A DNA stretch of 64,000 bases from the NCBI RefSeq assembly GCF_001591445.1, contig NZ_BCUX01000023.1, positions 36,416-100,415 of the forward strand, in the 5' to 3' direction. Origin of the DNA: Neobacillus drentensis NBRC 102427 (GTDB lineage Bacteria > Bacillota > Bacilli > Bacillales > Cytobacillaceae). The translations under genes and the position numbers were made by a program. The notes beneath the pieces are model-generated. The model was not told where the DNA came from and did no database searches. It saw nothing but the letters and a program-made list of their open reading frames with translations. Positions 36,203 through 45,248 of the stretch are shown here, in pieces (positions within the stretch are counted from its first letter, which is position 1; every line of letters begins with the position of its first letter).

Positions 36203-36343
36203 TTAAAAACAGATCGAAGCTCCAACTATGATTAACAAGATAAATAATACAACGATTAAAGCAAAACCGCCCCCGAAGCCGCCACCGTAGCCATAGCCAC
36301 CACAACAACCACCAAATCCGCCGTATCCACCATATCCAAACAT
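36203..36343 (-). CDS. YjcZ-family sporulation peptide
   Basis: A 46-residue peptide: a Gly/Tyr/Cys-rich head [16 protein letters not shown], then a single hydrophobic helix [19 protein letters not shown]. This is the YjcZ (sporulation YjcZ/YhcZ-like) family found in Bacillus spore membranes or coats. AAAGGGGGTC lies before the ATG. It is too short for ordinary gene callers. Function unknown. Confidence 0.88.
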   Translation of the reverse strand: MFGYGGYGGFGGCCGGYGYGGGFGGGFALIVVLFILLIIVGASICF

Positions 36344-36485
36344 TTAATTGACCCCCTTTAGATGTATTCCTTACAATTTATGTTAAGTCAATTAAATTAG
36401 GAAGGGCTCTTTCACTATGATTTTTATTAGGACAAACTCATTAATTATTGCTGCTAGTTCTGATTCAACTATCCCACATTTATTT

Positions 36486-37193
36486 TCAATTTTCGCTCCC
36501 TGGCTTGTAATAATAAGGATCGCCTTTATGGTCCTTCATTTCATTATTATCTATAAATAAATTTCCATCTTCTAAAAAAGTGGCTAATGTAATATTTTCT
36601 AATTTTCCACCCATTTTTTCAATTTCGTCCATTAGCCAACTACGATCTAATTGCAGATATTTTAAATTATGGTGAATGATTTGACCATCCATTATCAATG
36701 GAATCGGGAGATATTCTTTCTTTACATGTAAATTTAAATCATTAGGTTGAACTGGCCGATAGTCCGATTTTGGGATCACACTAATACTACCTGTTCCCTC
36801 CATTACTGCAATGGCAATGTTTTGCGTATCTGTGTACCCTTTTTCTCTTAAATGGGACAATAATTGATTGATAGGCATACGCACCCTTTTCAGCCCTTTT
36901 TGATCAATATCCCCGTTTTGGATTAATACCGTTGGACTTTCATATAATATCCATCTTAATTTATTATGTAGTGATAAACGTGTAAATACCTTATATAGAA
37001 TGACTACGATACCAGCATAGATAATTGCCTTTCCTGTATTATTAACCTCTACTGGACTGCTGATGATATTGGTTAGGACAAGAATATACAATAAATCGAA
37101 AGAGTGCATTTGTGCAACAGCTTTTTTTCCAGTTAACCTTAAAAATAAGTACCCCACCACAAAAATCAATAATGCACGGTAAAATGAATCCAA
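36486..37193 (-). CDS. DUF421 membrane protein (YetF/YkjA-like)
   Basis: A 235-residue protein with three N-terminal membrane helices (to about residue 85) and a cytoplasmic C-terminal YetF-like domain (about 85-210, DUF421), including RWILYESPTVLIQNGDID. The start is TTG 37193 with AAGGAGA about 10 nt upstream; no ATG fits. YetF-type proteins occur in spore membranes of Bacillus and some affect germination or 2Duf-type heat resistance, which makes a spore role possible here but not shown. Confidence 0.85.
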   Translation of the reverse strand: MDSFYRALLIFVVGYLFLRLTGKKAVAQMHSFDLLYILVLTNIISSPVEVNNTGKAIIYAGIVVILYKVFTRLSLHNKLRWILYESPTVLIQNGDIDQKGLKRVRMPINQLLSHLREKGYTDTQNIAIAVMEGTGSISVIPKSDYRPVQPNDLNLHVKKEYLPIPLIMDGQIIHHNLKYLQLDRSWLMDEIEKMGGKLENITLATFLEDGNLFIDNNEMKDHKGDPYYYKPGSEN

Positions 37194-37424
37194 ATTTGCA
37201 TCTCTCCTTAGAAACTTTTCACCCTTTTAACATCCCAAGGGAACTAAAGTTATCTTTAGTATGGGAAGTTTCATTCGTGTCTACACCAGAGATTTAATTT
37301 GTTTTTCTGTTTCATGAATTGGGTGAATCTTAAAATCAGCTTAACTTCATCCTATTGCGCTAATACTCTCTCTCCTTTTTTTTATGGTATGATTAATTTA
37401 ATTAATTACTTTAGGAGTGAAATC

Positions 37425-37676
37425 ATGAGTGTACATAAAGATTTAATTAAACATGCGGCCAATCAACATGTAACCTATCAAGAATTCCTGGCTCTCGACC
37501 AACAACGGGAACTATATATCGAGGAAGCAATTGAGTTATGTAAACAAGGCCAACCCTTTTCTACTGATAAAATAAATGCAGTCACCAATAGGATTAATAA
37601 AATAAACTTGCGCTTTATACCCACGAGAAAAAACGTTACGGGCGAAATGATTCAGGAATTCGTAAGTAAACAATAA
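37425..37676 (+). CDS. DUF2533 protein YpbS
   Basis: An 83-residue soluble helical protein starting MSVHKDLIKHAANQHVTYQE with the conserved EFLALDQQRELYIEEAIELC and QPFSTDKINAVTNRINKIN, matching YpbS (DUF2533). ATG 37425 follows TTAGGAGTGA; the longer in-frame start at 37299 has no ribosome site. Function unknown. Convergent with the next gene, sharing a terminator. Confidence 0.85.
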   Translation: MSVHKDLIKHAANQHVTYQEFLALDQQRELYIEEAIELCKQGQPFSTDKINAVTNRINKINLRFIPTRKNVTGEMIQEFVSKQ

Positions 37677-37683
37677 TAAACAA

Positions 37684-37726
37684 AACAAAAGCCGGACAGT
37701 TTCTACCATGCTGTCCGGCTTTTGTT
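37684..37726. terminator. Bidirectional terminator
   Basis: 13-bp stem AAAAGCCGGACAG / CTGTCCGGCTTTT, 11-nt loop, between convergent genes. Confidence 0.92.
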
Positions 37727-37736
37727 ATATCTATAT

Positions 37737-38231
37737 TTACTTTTTAAAAATAGTCGCGATAACTTGATCATACGTCATTTCCGTATCAACTGTGAATGTA
37801 CCCGGACGTAAATTTTTCTCGACACCTTTTTTCTCCACATCTTGAGAGAATTTAAAATCATCAGGTACGATTTTTGCCTTTTCAAGCATTTTACCGACAT
37901 CAATGCTGGTCATTCCCTGTGATACGGTTATAACTGCTCGGTAGGCAATCTTTTTAGAATTATTATTAGCTGCGGAAGCTGTCGCAGCCGCCTTTTTTGC
38001 TTCTTCTAATGTCTTATCATATTCTGCTTTCGGTTGTACAACATACCCAGCAGCTAATAGTTTTTCTTGCATCTCTGTTTCTGTTGGTTGAGCAACAACT
38101 TTCTGCACGGTTTGTGTTGGTTTAGATGCTGCTTTTGTGACTACCGGATCTTCAGTATAGTAAACAGCACCACAAATGGTCGTTGCTAAAAGAATTCCGG
38201 TCGCAAAGCTGCTCACTACATTAAATTTCAT
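37737..38231 (-). CDS. Membrane-anchored MltG/YceG-like fragment protein
   Basis: A 164-residue protein with an N-terminal membrane helix (about 5-27), a low-complexity Ala/Lys/Gln linker (about 30-100), and a C-terminal segment ITVSQGMTSIDVGKMLEKAK ... LRPGTFTVDTEMTYDQVIATI that resembles the LysM-like subdomain of YceG/MltG endolytic transglycosylases, without the catalytic domain. Not an enzyme on this evidence. It overlaps the upstream gene by 11 bp, with GGAAGGAGC before ATG 38231. Confidence 0.78.
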   Translation of the reverse strand: MKFNVVSSFATGILLATTICGAVYYTEDPVVTKAASKPTQTVQKVVAQPTETEMQEKLLAAGYVVQPKAEYDKTLEEAKKAAATASAANNNSKKIAYRAVITVSQGMTSIDVGKMLEKAKIVPDDFKFSQDVEKKGVEKNLRPGTFTVDTEMTYDQVIATIFKK

Positions 38232-38604
38232 GGGCTAATTTGCTCCTTCCATCCTTTGCTGCTAGATACGGGGCAAGTAATTGGTTGATTTCACTCTCTG
38301 AAACTTGTTTTTTCTGAGCAATCGTTTCAATCGAATATTTGCGCTTATATAAATCTAGCACTTCACGTTTAAAAATCATTTCTTCTGGAGTCAAATGAAC
38401 GCCTGCTTCCTTTGTGACCACCTCTATATCAAGCTCCAGGTTGCGAATTTGCTCGTTCACGTTATTGATATCTTTCATAACAGCAATATGGACCATATCA
38501 ATTTCCTTATGTTTCTGTTTTTCTGCGTTCCGATTTGATGCTATTGAAACGATTAGCAACACAGCTGATATCGCAATTAACAGAATAAATGTCCATTCCA
38601 TCAT
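38221..38604 (-). CDS. Membrane-anchored coiled-coil protein
   Basis: A 127-residue protein: one N-terminal helix (about 3-22), a coiled coil (about 25-70) and a C-terminal helical region ending in QKKQVSESEINQLLAPYLAA that looks like a small helix-turn-helix. Pairs with the MltG-like gene by an 11-bp overlap. AAGGAGG precedes the ATG. I cannot name the family; the pair is reminiscent of the B. subtilis yqzC-yqzD pair, but that is memory, not a comparison. Confidence 0.72.
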   Translation of the reverse strand: MMEWTFILLIAISAVLLIVSIASNRNAEKQKHKEIDMVHIAVMKDINNVNEQIRNLELDIEVVTKEAGVHLTPEEMIFKREVLDLYKRKYSIETIAQKKQVSESEINQLLAPYLAAKDGRSKLAHEI

Positions 38605-39117
38605 ATAAGTTTCCTCCTTATTCTACATAACAAACCACATTTCCCTATTATACATCCTAATCGAAAATAATTCGACGAATTTCGAGTAAATGAGACACAA
38701 GTCGGATGTTTTGGGAAATTAAACCTCTCTTTCAATAAAATTACTACATAAAAATGTACCCCAGCTATTAATTGTGAAGGCTAAGAGAAGGTTAGATTTA
38801 TGATATAAAACTAACTCCTTTTTAAATAAGATATCTTGTCCTTAATCGAGTAAGCAGTAAAAGTAAAATAAGCGGAGCTTTTCCGGTTAAATGCAAAATG
38901 GAGCCCGTTTCAGGGGATATAAGCGGAGGTTTTCCGGTTATGCAAAGTAAAAACCTCCCTTTTCGAATTTTTCGAGTGAATAGACGGAATCTCTCCGTCT
39001 ATTTAAGCCTTTTTTAATAATAATTACGAATTAAGCGGAATTTTTCCGTCTATTTATTAGCTCAGGTGATTAACCTACCGTCCCCCAACAGATAGATGCG
39101 GATCCTCTGCAGCTTTT
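38605..39117. repeat. Gene-free region with four short palindromic repeats
   Basis: No supported gene in 513 nt. Four related palindromes occur: 38869-38889 (AAGCGGAGCTTTTCCGGTTA type), 38919-38940 (AAGCGGAGGTTTTCCGGTTA), 38981-39004 (AGACGGAATCTCTCCGTCTA) and 39031-39055 (AAGCGGAATTTTTCCGTCTA). Each has a CGGA-N5-7-TCCG core, is about 21-25 bp long and lies 50 bp or so from the next. They look like a dispersed intergenic repeat family. Confidence 0.75.
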
Positions 39118-39951
39118 TTAACTTTGAAAAAAGCTAACCAAAGTTCCACTAGCAAGCGTATGTGAGTCCAAAATTGGCGCTAGGTCTTCAAAGAATACCA
39201 CCTGATTCGGAACCTCAACCCTTTCAATATCTAAAGCATAAACAGCGATTTGATACGCATGATCTCCTGTTAATTCAGCGGGCTGCATCCCGTAGTACGG
39301 TTTAATCTGTTGCTGCCCTGTCAAACTCTCAGCTGCATTTTCTGCAATTTCCGCTGTATTACTGTCAATATTAACCACGGCCCAGTGAACCCAATATTCA
39401 TTCAGTATATGGGCATCATAGACTACTACTGCAAATGATTTCGTGTTTGTCGGTGCACCTGTCCATTTTATCGGCAAACTAATATTTTCACCGCCAACGC
39501 TATGCTGGACGAATTTGTGTGGAATATTTCCCCAAGCCTCGAATGCTGGTGAAGTTACTTTTAAGTCATTTTCAGGCAGCGTCTCAATCGTTACAATCCC
39601 CGCCCCTGACTCTCTGCCTAGTTTAGCTTTCAATACGGTCAATGCTAAACGAACACTGACAAAGAGTTCACCATCTTCAAAAAGGACCGGGTGATCTATA
39701 CTAAGTGTCGTAGAACCCGGCTCATTGATCGTCACTTGAGTTTCACCTGCTGCCACTTGGAATGAGAAATCATTAATACTTACAGTAGCAGTTGTAAAAG
39801 TTTCATTTATTTTTACCTTAGCACCAACACTTTCAAACACTTCCTTTAATGGCACCAGTAGCTTGGAATTTATATTGATTGCTGGTGTGGTCATGCTATT
39901 GCCATTAACTTTTAACGGAACTGATATGTTCCGTTGTAAATCATTACTCAT
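39118..39951 (-). CDS. PEBP (YbhB/YbcL-like) with N-terminal copper-amine-oxidase-N-like domain
   Basis: A 277-residue two-domain protein. Residues about 20-125 resemble the Cu_amine_oxidN1 copper-binding-like domain (LVPLKEVFESVGAKV, GELFVSVRLALTVL). Residues about 130-277 are a PEBP/Raf kinase inhibitor-like fold with SPAFEAWGNIPHKFVQHSVGGENISLPIKW and YWVHWAVVNID. There is no signal peptide. ATG 39951 is chosen because GAGGTG is six bases upstream; ATG 39999 or 39996 would lack spacing. Function unknown; the fusion is unusual. Confidence 0.8.
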   Translation of the reverse strand: MSNDLQRNISVPLKVNGNSMTTPAININSKLLVPLKEVFESVGAKVKINETFTTATVSINDFSFQVAAGETQVTINEPGSTTLSIDHPVLFEDGELFVSVRLALTVLKAKLGRESGAGIVTIETLPENDLKVTSPAFEAWGNIPHKFVQHSVGGENISLPIKWTGAPTNTKSFAVVVYDAHILNEYWVHWAVVNIDSNTAEIAENAAESLTGQQQIKPYYGMQPAELTGDHAYQIAVYALDIERVEVPNQVVFFEDLAPILDSHTLASGTLVSFFQS

Positions 39952-40020
39952 CTCATACACCTCTATCGAATTTGGGTTCATTCTATTAATATCCATCACC
40001 TGTCAGTAATTCATTCGCCC

Positions 40021-40824
40021 TTACAGTTCAAACTCCCATTCCTCTCGGAGTATTAAATAGAGCACAAGAAGGATGTTTTCAAACTCTGAAGTCGTTTTCC
40101 CTGCAGGATCCAGTCCGATTTTCGGAAATAATACTTCGGCGATTTGGATTGTTAGTTGGTTTCTTTCGGCTAATGGGAGTTGATGAAAACGATGGACGTA
40201 TGTACTGACTAGTTTCCATTCCTTTATCCCTAAAGATTTCAGCGTCCATTCATCAATGATGAGACCATCCTTGGAAAGCCCTCTGTTTGTAATTTCGTTT
40301 TCAAACGGAGATTGTTTCTTTTTCCGTTTTGCCTTACGCTCATGAACGACAATCGTCCCTGCGACAATATCACCGAGCCGCTTATGTTTGGAGTGGAAAA
40401 AGATCATGATAATTCCGAGAAAATACGCAGTCGGCAAGGAGTCAATGATTCGGATGAGGTTCCGAATAAAGCTCGAAAGCAATGTAATACTATGACCGTT
40501 TTCCTGTATGACCCTAATTCCCATAAGTTTCTTCCCAACCGTTCGGCCCCCTGAGAAAAATTCAAACACAAAAAAGTAACCCCAATTCACGATAAACAAG
40601 GCGATAATCGTTATCGCTATTGGCAACGAATTCCCAACCAAAATAAATTCTAGCTCTGACATTCCGTCCAGAACGAAAAAAAGGACAATCAATGACAAAA
40701 CGTTAATGACCATTAATAGTAACTGATCGATGATAAAAGCAGCAGACCTGCTTCCTAAACCAGCGATTTGAAACTGAATTGACACAAATTCTGGTGTTTT
40801 AATATCTACTTGATCTTCATTCAT
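40021..40824 (-). CDS. RDD-family membrane protein
   Basis: A 267-residue protein with an RDD domain (about 15-160): the name-giving Arg in GSRSAAFIIDQLLL and Asp pairs in helix 1, then a GRTVGKKLMGIRV loop. A cytoplasmic C-terminal tail of about 105 residues is predicted. RDD proteins may be ion transporters or scaffolds. It is divergent from the SpoIIM-like gene (115 nt apart) and belongs to the neighbouring DUF58/MoxR cluster in many genomes. Confidence 0.85.
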   Translation of the reverse strand: MNEDQVDIKTPEFVSIQFQIAGLGSRSAAFIIDQLLLMVINVLSLIVLFFVLDGMSELEFILVGNSLPIAITIIALFIVNWGYFFVFEFFSGGRTVGKKLMGIRVIQENGHSITLLSSFIRNLIRIIDSLPTAYFLGIIMIFFHSKHKRLGDIVAGTIVVHERKAKRKKKQSPFENEITNRGLSKDGLIIDEWTLKSLGIKEWKLVSTYVHRFHQLPLAERNQLTIQIAEVLFPKIGLDPAGKTTSEFENILLVLYLILREEWEFEL

Positions 40825-40939
40825 TTGCTTCCCCCGTCACATGGTTGATTATTTCTATTTCTATTTTTCTACAATCTTACTATAATAAGGAGAATAAAGA
40901 TTAATTAATATAAAGCTCTAATATAAAGTAGGTGTCAAA

Positions 40940-41914
40940 ATGAATGTTAAACAATTTGTAAAAATGCATCGTGAAGAATGGAAACAGCTTGAAGAATTAA
41001 TCACGACGTTAAGCAAGCACAGAAGATCTATAACAGGTGACCGTGTCACTCAATACCATCGACTCTACCAAAAGGCAGCCCAAAATCTTTCCTACAGTCA
41101 AACCTATTTTCCTAATGATGAAGTTACCCAATATTTGAATGGACTTGTTGCCAAATCCCATAACCTTTTCTATAAAGACCAAGTATCAAGCCTCAAACAA
41201 ACTCGTCATTTTTTTAGTGTGAAATTTATTGGACTATTGTTAGAGCAATGGAAATTTGTCATCTTTGCGATGATTTTATTTTTGATTGGCGCCTTGGGGA
41301 GTTTTCTTTCAGTTATGAATGATCCTCTTCACATCTATGCCATTCTGCCGACGGAAATTGCCAAAGGTGTTGACCCTGATCAACTTGGGAAGGGCCATGA
41401 AGCTGTGGACTCCTCCCTCATGTCGGCAAGTATCATGACAAATAATATCAAGGTGGCCATCTTTGCTTTTGCCGGTGGAATCACCTTTGGGCTCGTGACC
41501 GTTTATTTGATGGTCTACAATGGTATTATCATTGGAGCCCTCGCTGCCTTGTTTTGGCATCATGGAAAATCGTATGATTTTTGGGCATATATCGTTCCCC
41601 ATGGAATGATTGAACTCACAGCCATTTTTATTGCGGGTGGCGCTGGTCTTCTTATGGGTTACAAGCTGTTTGTACCAGGACAATTTTCTCGAAGCTATCA
41701 ATTAAAACAGCAAGCAATAAGATCCGTTCAACTTCTGCTTGGCACCATTCCTTTGTTTGTTATTGCAGGTATCATCGAAGGATTCATCACCCCGGCAGCT
41801 ATTTCATTAGAAGCAAAGTACATCGTTGCCTTCTTAACGGTAGTCGGCTTGATCCTCTATATGGTAATTGGTAAATTAAAACTTACTAAGATTATAAAAG
41901 GTTTTGATTCATAA
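40940..41914 (+). CDS. Stage II sporulation protein M-like membrane protein
   Basis: A 324-residue membrane protein with a cytoplasmic helical N terminus (1-95) and about six helices, including the SpoIIM/DUF95 motif ALAALFWHHGKSYDFWAYIVPHGMIEL. It is the stand-alone SpoIIM homologue that co-occurs with RDD, DUF58 and MoxR genes rather than the engulfment protein itself, which is about 215 residues. Its 3' end overlaps the convergent DUF58 gene by 23 bp. Function unproven; it may be a permease or a scaffold. Confidence 0.85.
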   Translation: MNVKQFVKMHREEWKQLEELITTLSKHRRSITGDRVTQYHRLYQKAAQNLSYSQTYFPNDEVTQYLNGLVAKSHNLFYKDQVSSLKQTRHFFSVKFIGLLLEQWKFVIFAMILFLIGALGSFLSVMNDPLHIYAILPTEIAKGVDPDQLGKGHEAVDSSLMSASIMTNNIKVAIFAFAGGITFGLVTVYLMVYNGIIIGALAALFWHHGKSYDFWAYIVPHGMIELTAIFIAGGAGLLMGYKLFVPGQFSRSYQLKQQAIRSVQLLLGTIPLFVIAGIIEGFITPAAISLEAKYIVAFLTVVGLILYMVIGKLKLTKIIKGFDS

Positions 41915-43250
41915 TTTCAATATAATGAGATACGGCTGTAACCGCCAACTTGTCCTCTCGGGCCTCAATCATTTGGAGGCCTTGTTTTTCCCATTTGATT
42001 TTTTCTCTTTTCTTTATAAGTATTTGTTGCTGCGCAATACTTTTCCGCATGGCTGCTTGGAGGGAATTCGGCTCCTCCCTAACTCTCCTTAAAAGTGTCT
42101 GATCTTCTATTCCAATCATTAAAAATAAATGCCGCTTGCGAAGCCTTTTTAAAAGGACAAGAGCACTTTCCTCATGTAGGAAGGTACGAACATCACTAAA
42201 TAATAGCAGCAGACTTCGTTTCTTTTGAACCGTTTCTAAATATTGCAATACAGCAGCATAATTGGACTCAGCTGCATCCACATTTACGTCATAGATAGCT
42301 TGGAGAATCGTCTGAAGATGCGCCATTCCTTTTGCTGGCGGTACATAGACTTTAATATTTTTTGAAAAGGCTAGGACAGACACATAATCCCCCTTTTGGA
42401 GGGCTGCCGCTGTCACGGTCAAGGCCGCTTCTAACGCTTGTTCTAAGCGATTTCCCTGCGACAATTCTGCCCCCATCATTCTTCCGCAATCCATTAAGAT
42501 AGTAATATACTTTCCGTGCTCCGGTTCATATTCATTCGTCATTACTTCTTGGAGCTTCGCTGTTTGGCGCCAGTTAATTTTACGGGGATCATCGCCGATG
42601 ACATAATTTCTAATCTTAGAAAAATCGCCTACACCACTGCGTTGCCTCCGAATTTTTAACCCTTCGTAAACCAAATATCTTTGTGCATTTTCTAAATACT
42701 GCTTGGTCTCGGTTAAATCAGGGATGACTTTCACAGAATCCTTCAAATCAACGGTTACTTGCTTTTCCCACATGCCCAGCAAACTCGTATATCGAAAATA
42801 AAGCTTGTTAAGCTCGTATTTTCCTCGGACCATGGCAGTTGTATCAAACGAAATCTCGGCCGTTGCTTCTTTAGGTATAGAACCAACAATAGGAAACGGT
42901 CTTTCGAAGGTCTGCGGCAAACTATCGACCAACCGGTAGCTAATAGGATATACAGAGGGATTCTGCACTTCAATCTTTACCGTATAAGGGATTCCTCTTT
43001 CTAATTCATCAGCGATCGATCGCTGAAAGAAAAGCTGCTTTTTAGAGGGCGAAAATAGCAAGTCTACCAGACTTATCAAAAATACAATGATATTTGCTGC
43101 AATAACATACTCCCACGCGATATTCCAAACCGTTCCAATCGATAATATAAGTGATAACAAGAGGAAAACGAACAATAATCGCTTCGATGGTAAAACCCCT
43201 TTATCTTGGAACAGGAACCGAGCCCACAAGCTCTTCAATAATTTGGTCAA
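41892..43250 (-). CDS. DUF58 domain protein
   Basis: A 452-residue protein with two N-terminal membrane helices (about 20-60) then a vWA-like DUF58 region. The typical motif GDDPRKINWRQTAKLQEVMTNEYE is present (about 195-220), and a MIDAS-like DxGxxM segment ILMDCGRMMG. DUF58-MoxR pairs are chaperone-like assembly systems. The start is TTG 43250 within the end of moxR (50-bp overlap) because GGAGGGAG stands exactly six bases upstream. Partner and substrate are unknown. Confidence 0.88.
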   Translation of the reverse strand: MTKLLKSLWARFLFQDKGVLPSKRLLFVFLLLSLILSIGTVWNIAWEYVIAANIIVFLISLVDLLFSPSKKQLFFQRSIADELERGIPYTVKIEVQNPSVYPISYRLVDSLPQTFERPFPIVGSIPKEATAEISFDTTAMVRGKYELNKLYFRYTSLLGMWEKQVTVDLKDSVKVIPDLTETKQYLENAQRYLVYEGLKIRRQRSGVGDFSKIRNYVIGDDPRKINWRQTAKLQEVMTNEYEPEHGKYITILMDCGRMMGAELSQGNRLEQALEAALTVTAAALQKGDYVSVLAFSKNIKVYVPPAKGMAHLQTILQAIYDVNVDAAESNYAAVLQYLETVQKKRSLLLLFSDVRTFLHEESALVLLKRLRKRHLFLMIGIEDQTLLRRVREEPNSLQAAMRKSIAQQQILIKKREKIKWEKQGLQMIEAREDKLAVTAVSHYIEIMNQNLL

Positions 43251-44130
43251 CGGTTGCTCCCTCCAATTCTACATGTGGGGATAACTGAATCCGATGCCTT
43301 AACGCAGGTTTGGCAACCATTTTGATATCATCGGGTGTGACATAATCCCTGCCTGAAAGGTATGCCCACGCTTGTGCTGCCTTTCCAATTGAAATGCCTG
43401 CTCTTGTACTAGCCCCAAAGCGGATCGCTTCTGCCTCGCGAGTTTTCCTAACAATTTTCATCATATAGTCTAATACATTCTCACTCACCGTGACTTTTTC
43501 AATTTCTCGTCTAATCCTTAAAAAATCCTCCATATCTAGGATGGATGAAACAAGCTTTTCTTCAAAGCTATTTTCAATCACTTGTTTTAAGATCTTTTTC
43601 TCTTCCTCAAAGCTAGGAAACTCTATTTTCAGCTTAAATAAAAAACGGTCCTGCTGCGCCTCTGGGAGTGGATAGGTTCCTTCAAATTCAATTGGGTTCT
43701 GGGTCGCAACTACAAAAAACACCTCGGATAGCGGATAGGTTTCCCCTTGAATCGTCACCTGTTTTTCTTCCATGGCTTCGAGCAGTGCAGCTTGTGTCTT
43801 CGCAGGTGTCCGGTTAATTTCATCAGCTAACAGGATATTTGTAAAAATAGGGCCTTTCAATGTTTGAAAGGTGCTCTCCTTCATATTGTAAATCGCGCTC
43901 CCGGTAATATCACTTGGTAATAGATCCGGTGTGAACTGAATTCGATTAAAGGTCCCTCCTAGAAGATTCGCAAGGGTTCGAACCATTGCCGTTTTGCCGG
44001 TACCTGGCACTCCTTCTAGAAGAACATGACCCCCTGCTAAAATAGCGGATAAAAGGAGTCTAAGATTTAGGCTCTGACCTAATATCCTGCTTTCATATTT
44101 TTCCAAAAAAGATGTTAATTCTGTTTTCAT
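43201..44130 (-). CDS. MoxR-family AAA+ ATPase
   Basis: A 309-residue AAA+ ATPase with Walker A EGVPGTGKTAM (about 39-49), Walker B LLADEINRTPAKTQAALLEAM, sensor 1 ATQNP, and the MoxR lid YVTPDDIKMVAKPALRHRI. MoxR proteins remodel vWA-domain partners, here the overlapping DUF58 product. ATG overlaps the DUF4350 gene stop by 4 bp. Confidence 0.94.
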   Translation of the reverse strand: MKTELTSFLEKYESRILGQSLNLRLLLSAILAGGHVLLEGVPGTGKTAMVRTLANLLGGTFNRIQFTPDLLPSDITGSAIYNMKESTFQTLKGPIFTNILLADEINRTPAKTQAALLEAMEEKQVTIQGETYPLSEVFFVVATQNPIEFEGTYPLPEAQQDRFLFKLKIEFPSFEEEKKILKQVIENSFEEKLVSSILDMEDFLRIRREIEKVTVSENVLDYMMKIVRKTREAEAIRFGASTRAGISIGKAAQAWAYLSGRDYVTPDDIKMVAKPALRHRIQLSPHVELEGATVDQIIEELVGSVPVPR

Positions 44131-45248
44131 TCTTCAACCTCTCTCCTTAATTCCTCAAGCTTTTTCGACCATAATAAGTATTCTTGTTTCGTGATTTTTT
44201 CTTTTTCAAGAATGTTGACCAATCCTGTTAAGAAGGAATTGATTTCATAAGCAGACAACCCGGTCCACTTTTTCTCAAAGGTACTCGATATATCCATCCA
44301 TCCTCTGTTATAAGGGATCTGCCATTTTTCATTGAGAACCAGTTTGATATAGTCTGCCTGAATCTTAATTGAATCATGATACCGTTTGCCACGGAGATAC
44401 CATGCTGCTAGGGCATGGATACCCTCATCACTAAAGCGAACCGACGCTTCTCTTGGTTCAAAAATAGGGCCAAATCGTTTTCCTTTTGCCCATAACCAGA
44501 GAACCAACAAAAGTATTCCCTGCAAAACAAGCAGTAAAAACCACATCGGGTACACATTCCAAAAAGTTGATGCGTTTTCCCCGCCATGGATGTATTCATC
44601 AAACAGGATTGTGTTCGCTTTCTCTCCATTTAGCAAATAGAAAAGCAGCATTAAATGATCCTTTTTTAAGAGGCTAGCATTAGTCATCCACTTAGGGGTT
44701 ACTGCTACAATTAAATGACCTTTTCCAAACGATTTTTTCACCGCAATGGGACCAGCCTGATCAGAAAGTAAAACTTGATCTTCCTTTTTGATCTGCAATC
44801 GGACAGCTGAATCAATTTGGGCATGAAAGGAAGTATGTTCTTGTGTATAGATCTTCATTTCCTTGTTGGGTTCAACTGACCCTGTTTTTACATCAAACAT
44901 CCCTTGTGGATTGTTTTGTAATAATACAATGGTGTTTCCAGCCTTCATAAAACGGATATAGGCATTCATCTCAGCCTTTTCAGGAATAAAGGCCGGTTCG
45001 ACCATAACAAGTAATTGTTGCTCCACCGTTGCATTTAACAATTCTGGTGCATGACTCCAAGTTTTCCCTGCTTTTTCTTTCTCTACATATGTAAAAAACG
45101 CCTTGACACCCGTTGGCGAAGGTGAATTGGTAACATAATCTGGGTAAAACTTTGGTTTTGGTGAATAGCTCATATAACTAAAGACCAAAAATAAGAAGAG
45201 CAGGATAATAAGCCACATCCATGCGCGTATTTTAGAAAGAGGTTTCAT
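44127..45248 (-). CDS. DUF4350 membrane protein
   Basis: A 373-residue protein with one N-terminal membrane helix (about 10-28), an extracytoplasmic domain like DUF4350 (GldG-like, about 35-225), a second helix (about 235-260) and a C-terminal cytoplasmic helical region. Coupled to moxR by a 4-bp overlap. DUF4350 proteins are usual members of MoxR-DUF58 operons. Function unknown. Confidence 0.82.
   Translation of the reverse strand: MKPLSKIRAWMWLIILLFLFLVFSYMSYSPKPKFYPDYVTNSPSPTGVKAFFTYVEKEKAGKTWSHAPELLNATVEQQLLVMVEPAFIPEKAEMNAYIRFMKAGNTIVLLQNNPQGMFDVKTGSVEPNKEMKIYTQEHTSFHAQIDSAVRLQIKKEDQVLLSDQAGPIAVKKSFGKGHLIVAVTPKWMTNASLLKKDHLMLLFYLLNGEKANTILFDEYIHGGENASTFWNVYPMWFLLLVLQGILLLVLWLWAKGKRFGPIFEPREASVRFSDEGIHALAAWYLRGKRYHDSIKIQADYIKLVLNEKWQIPYNRGWMDISSTFEKKWTGLSAYEINSFLTGLVNILEKEKITKQEYLLWSKKLEELRREVEE

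Noticed and set aside
41309..41701. 130-residue minus-strand frame inside the SpoIIM-like gene
   Set aside because: Antisense image of membrane helices; no family features.
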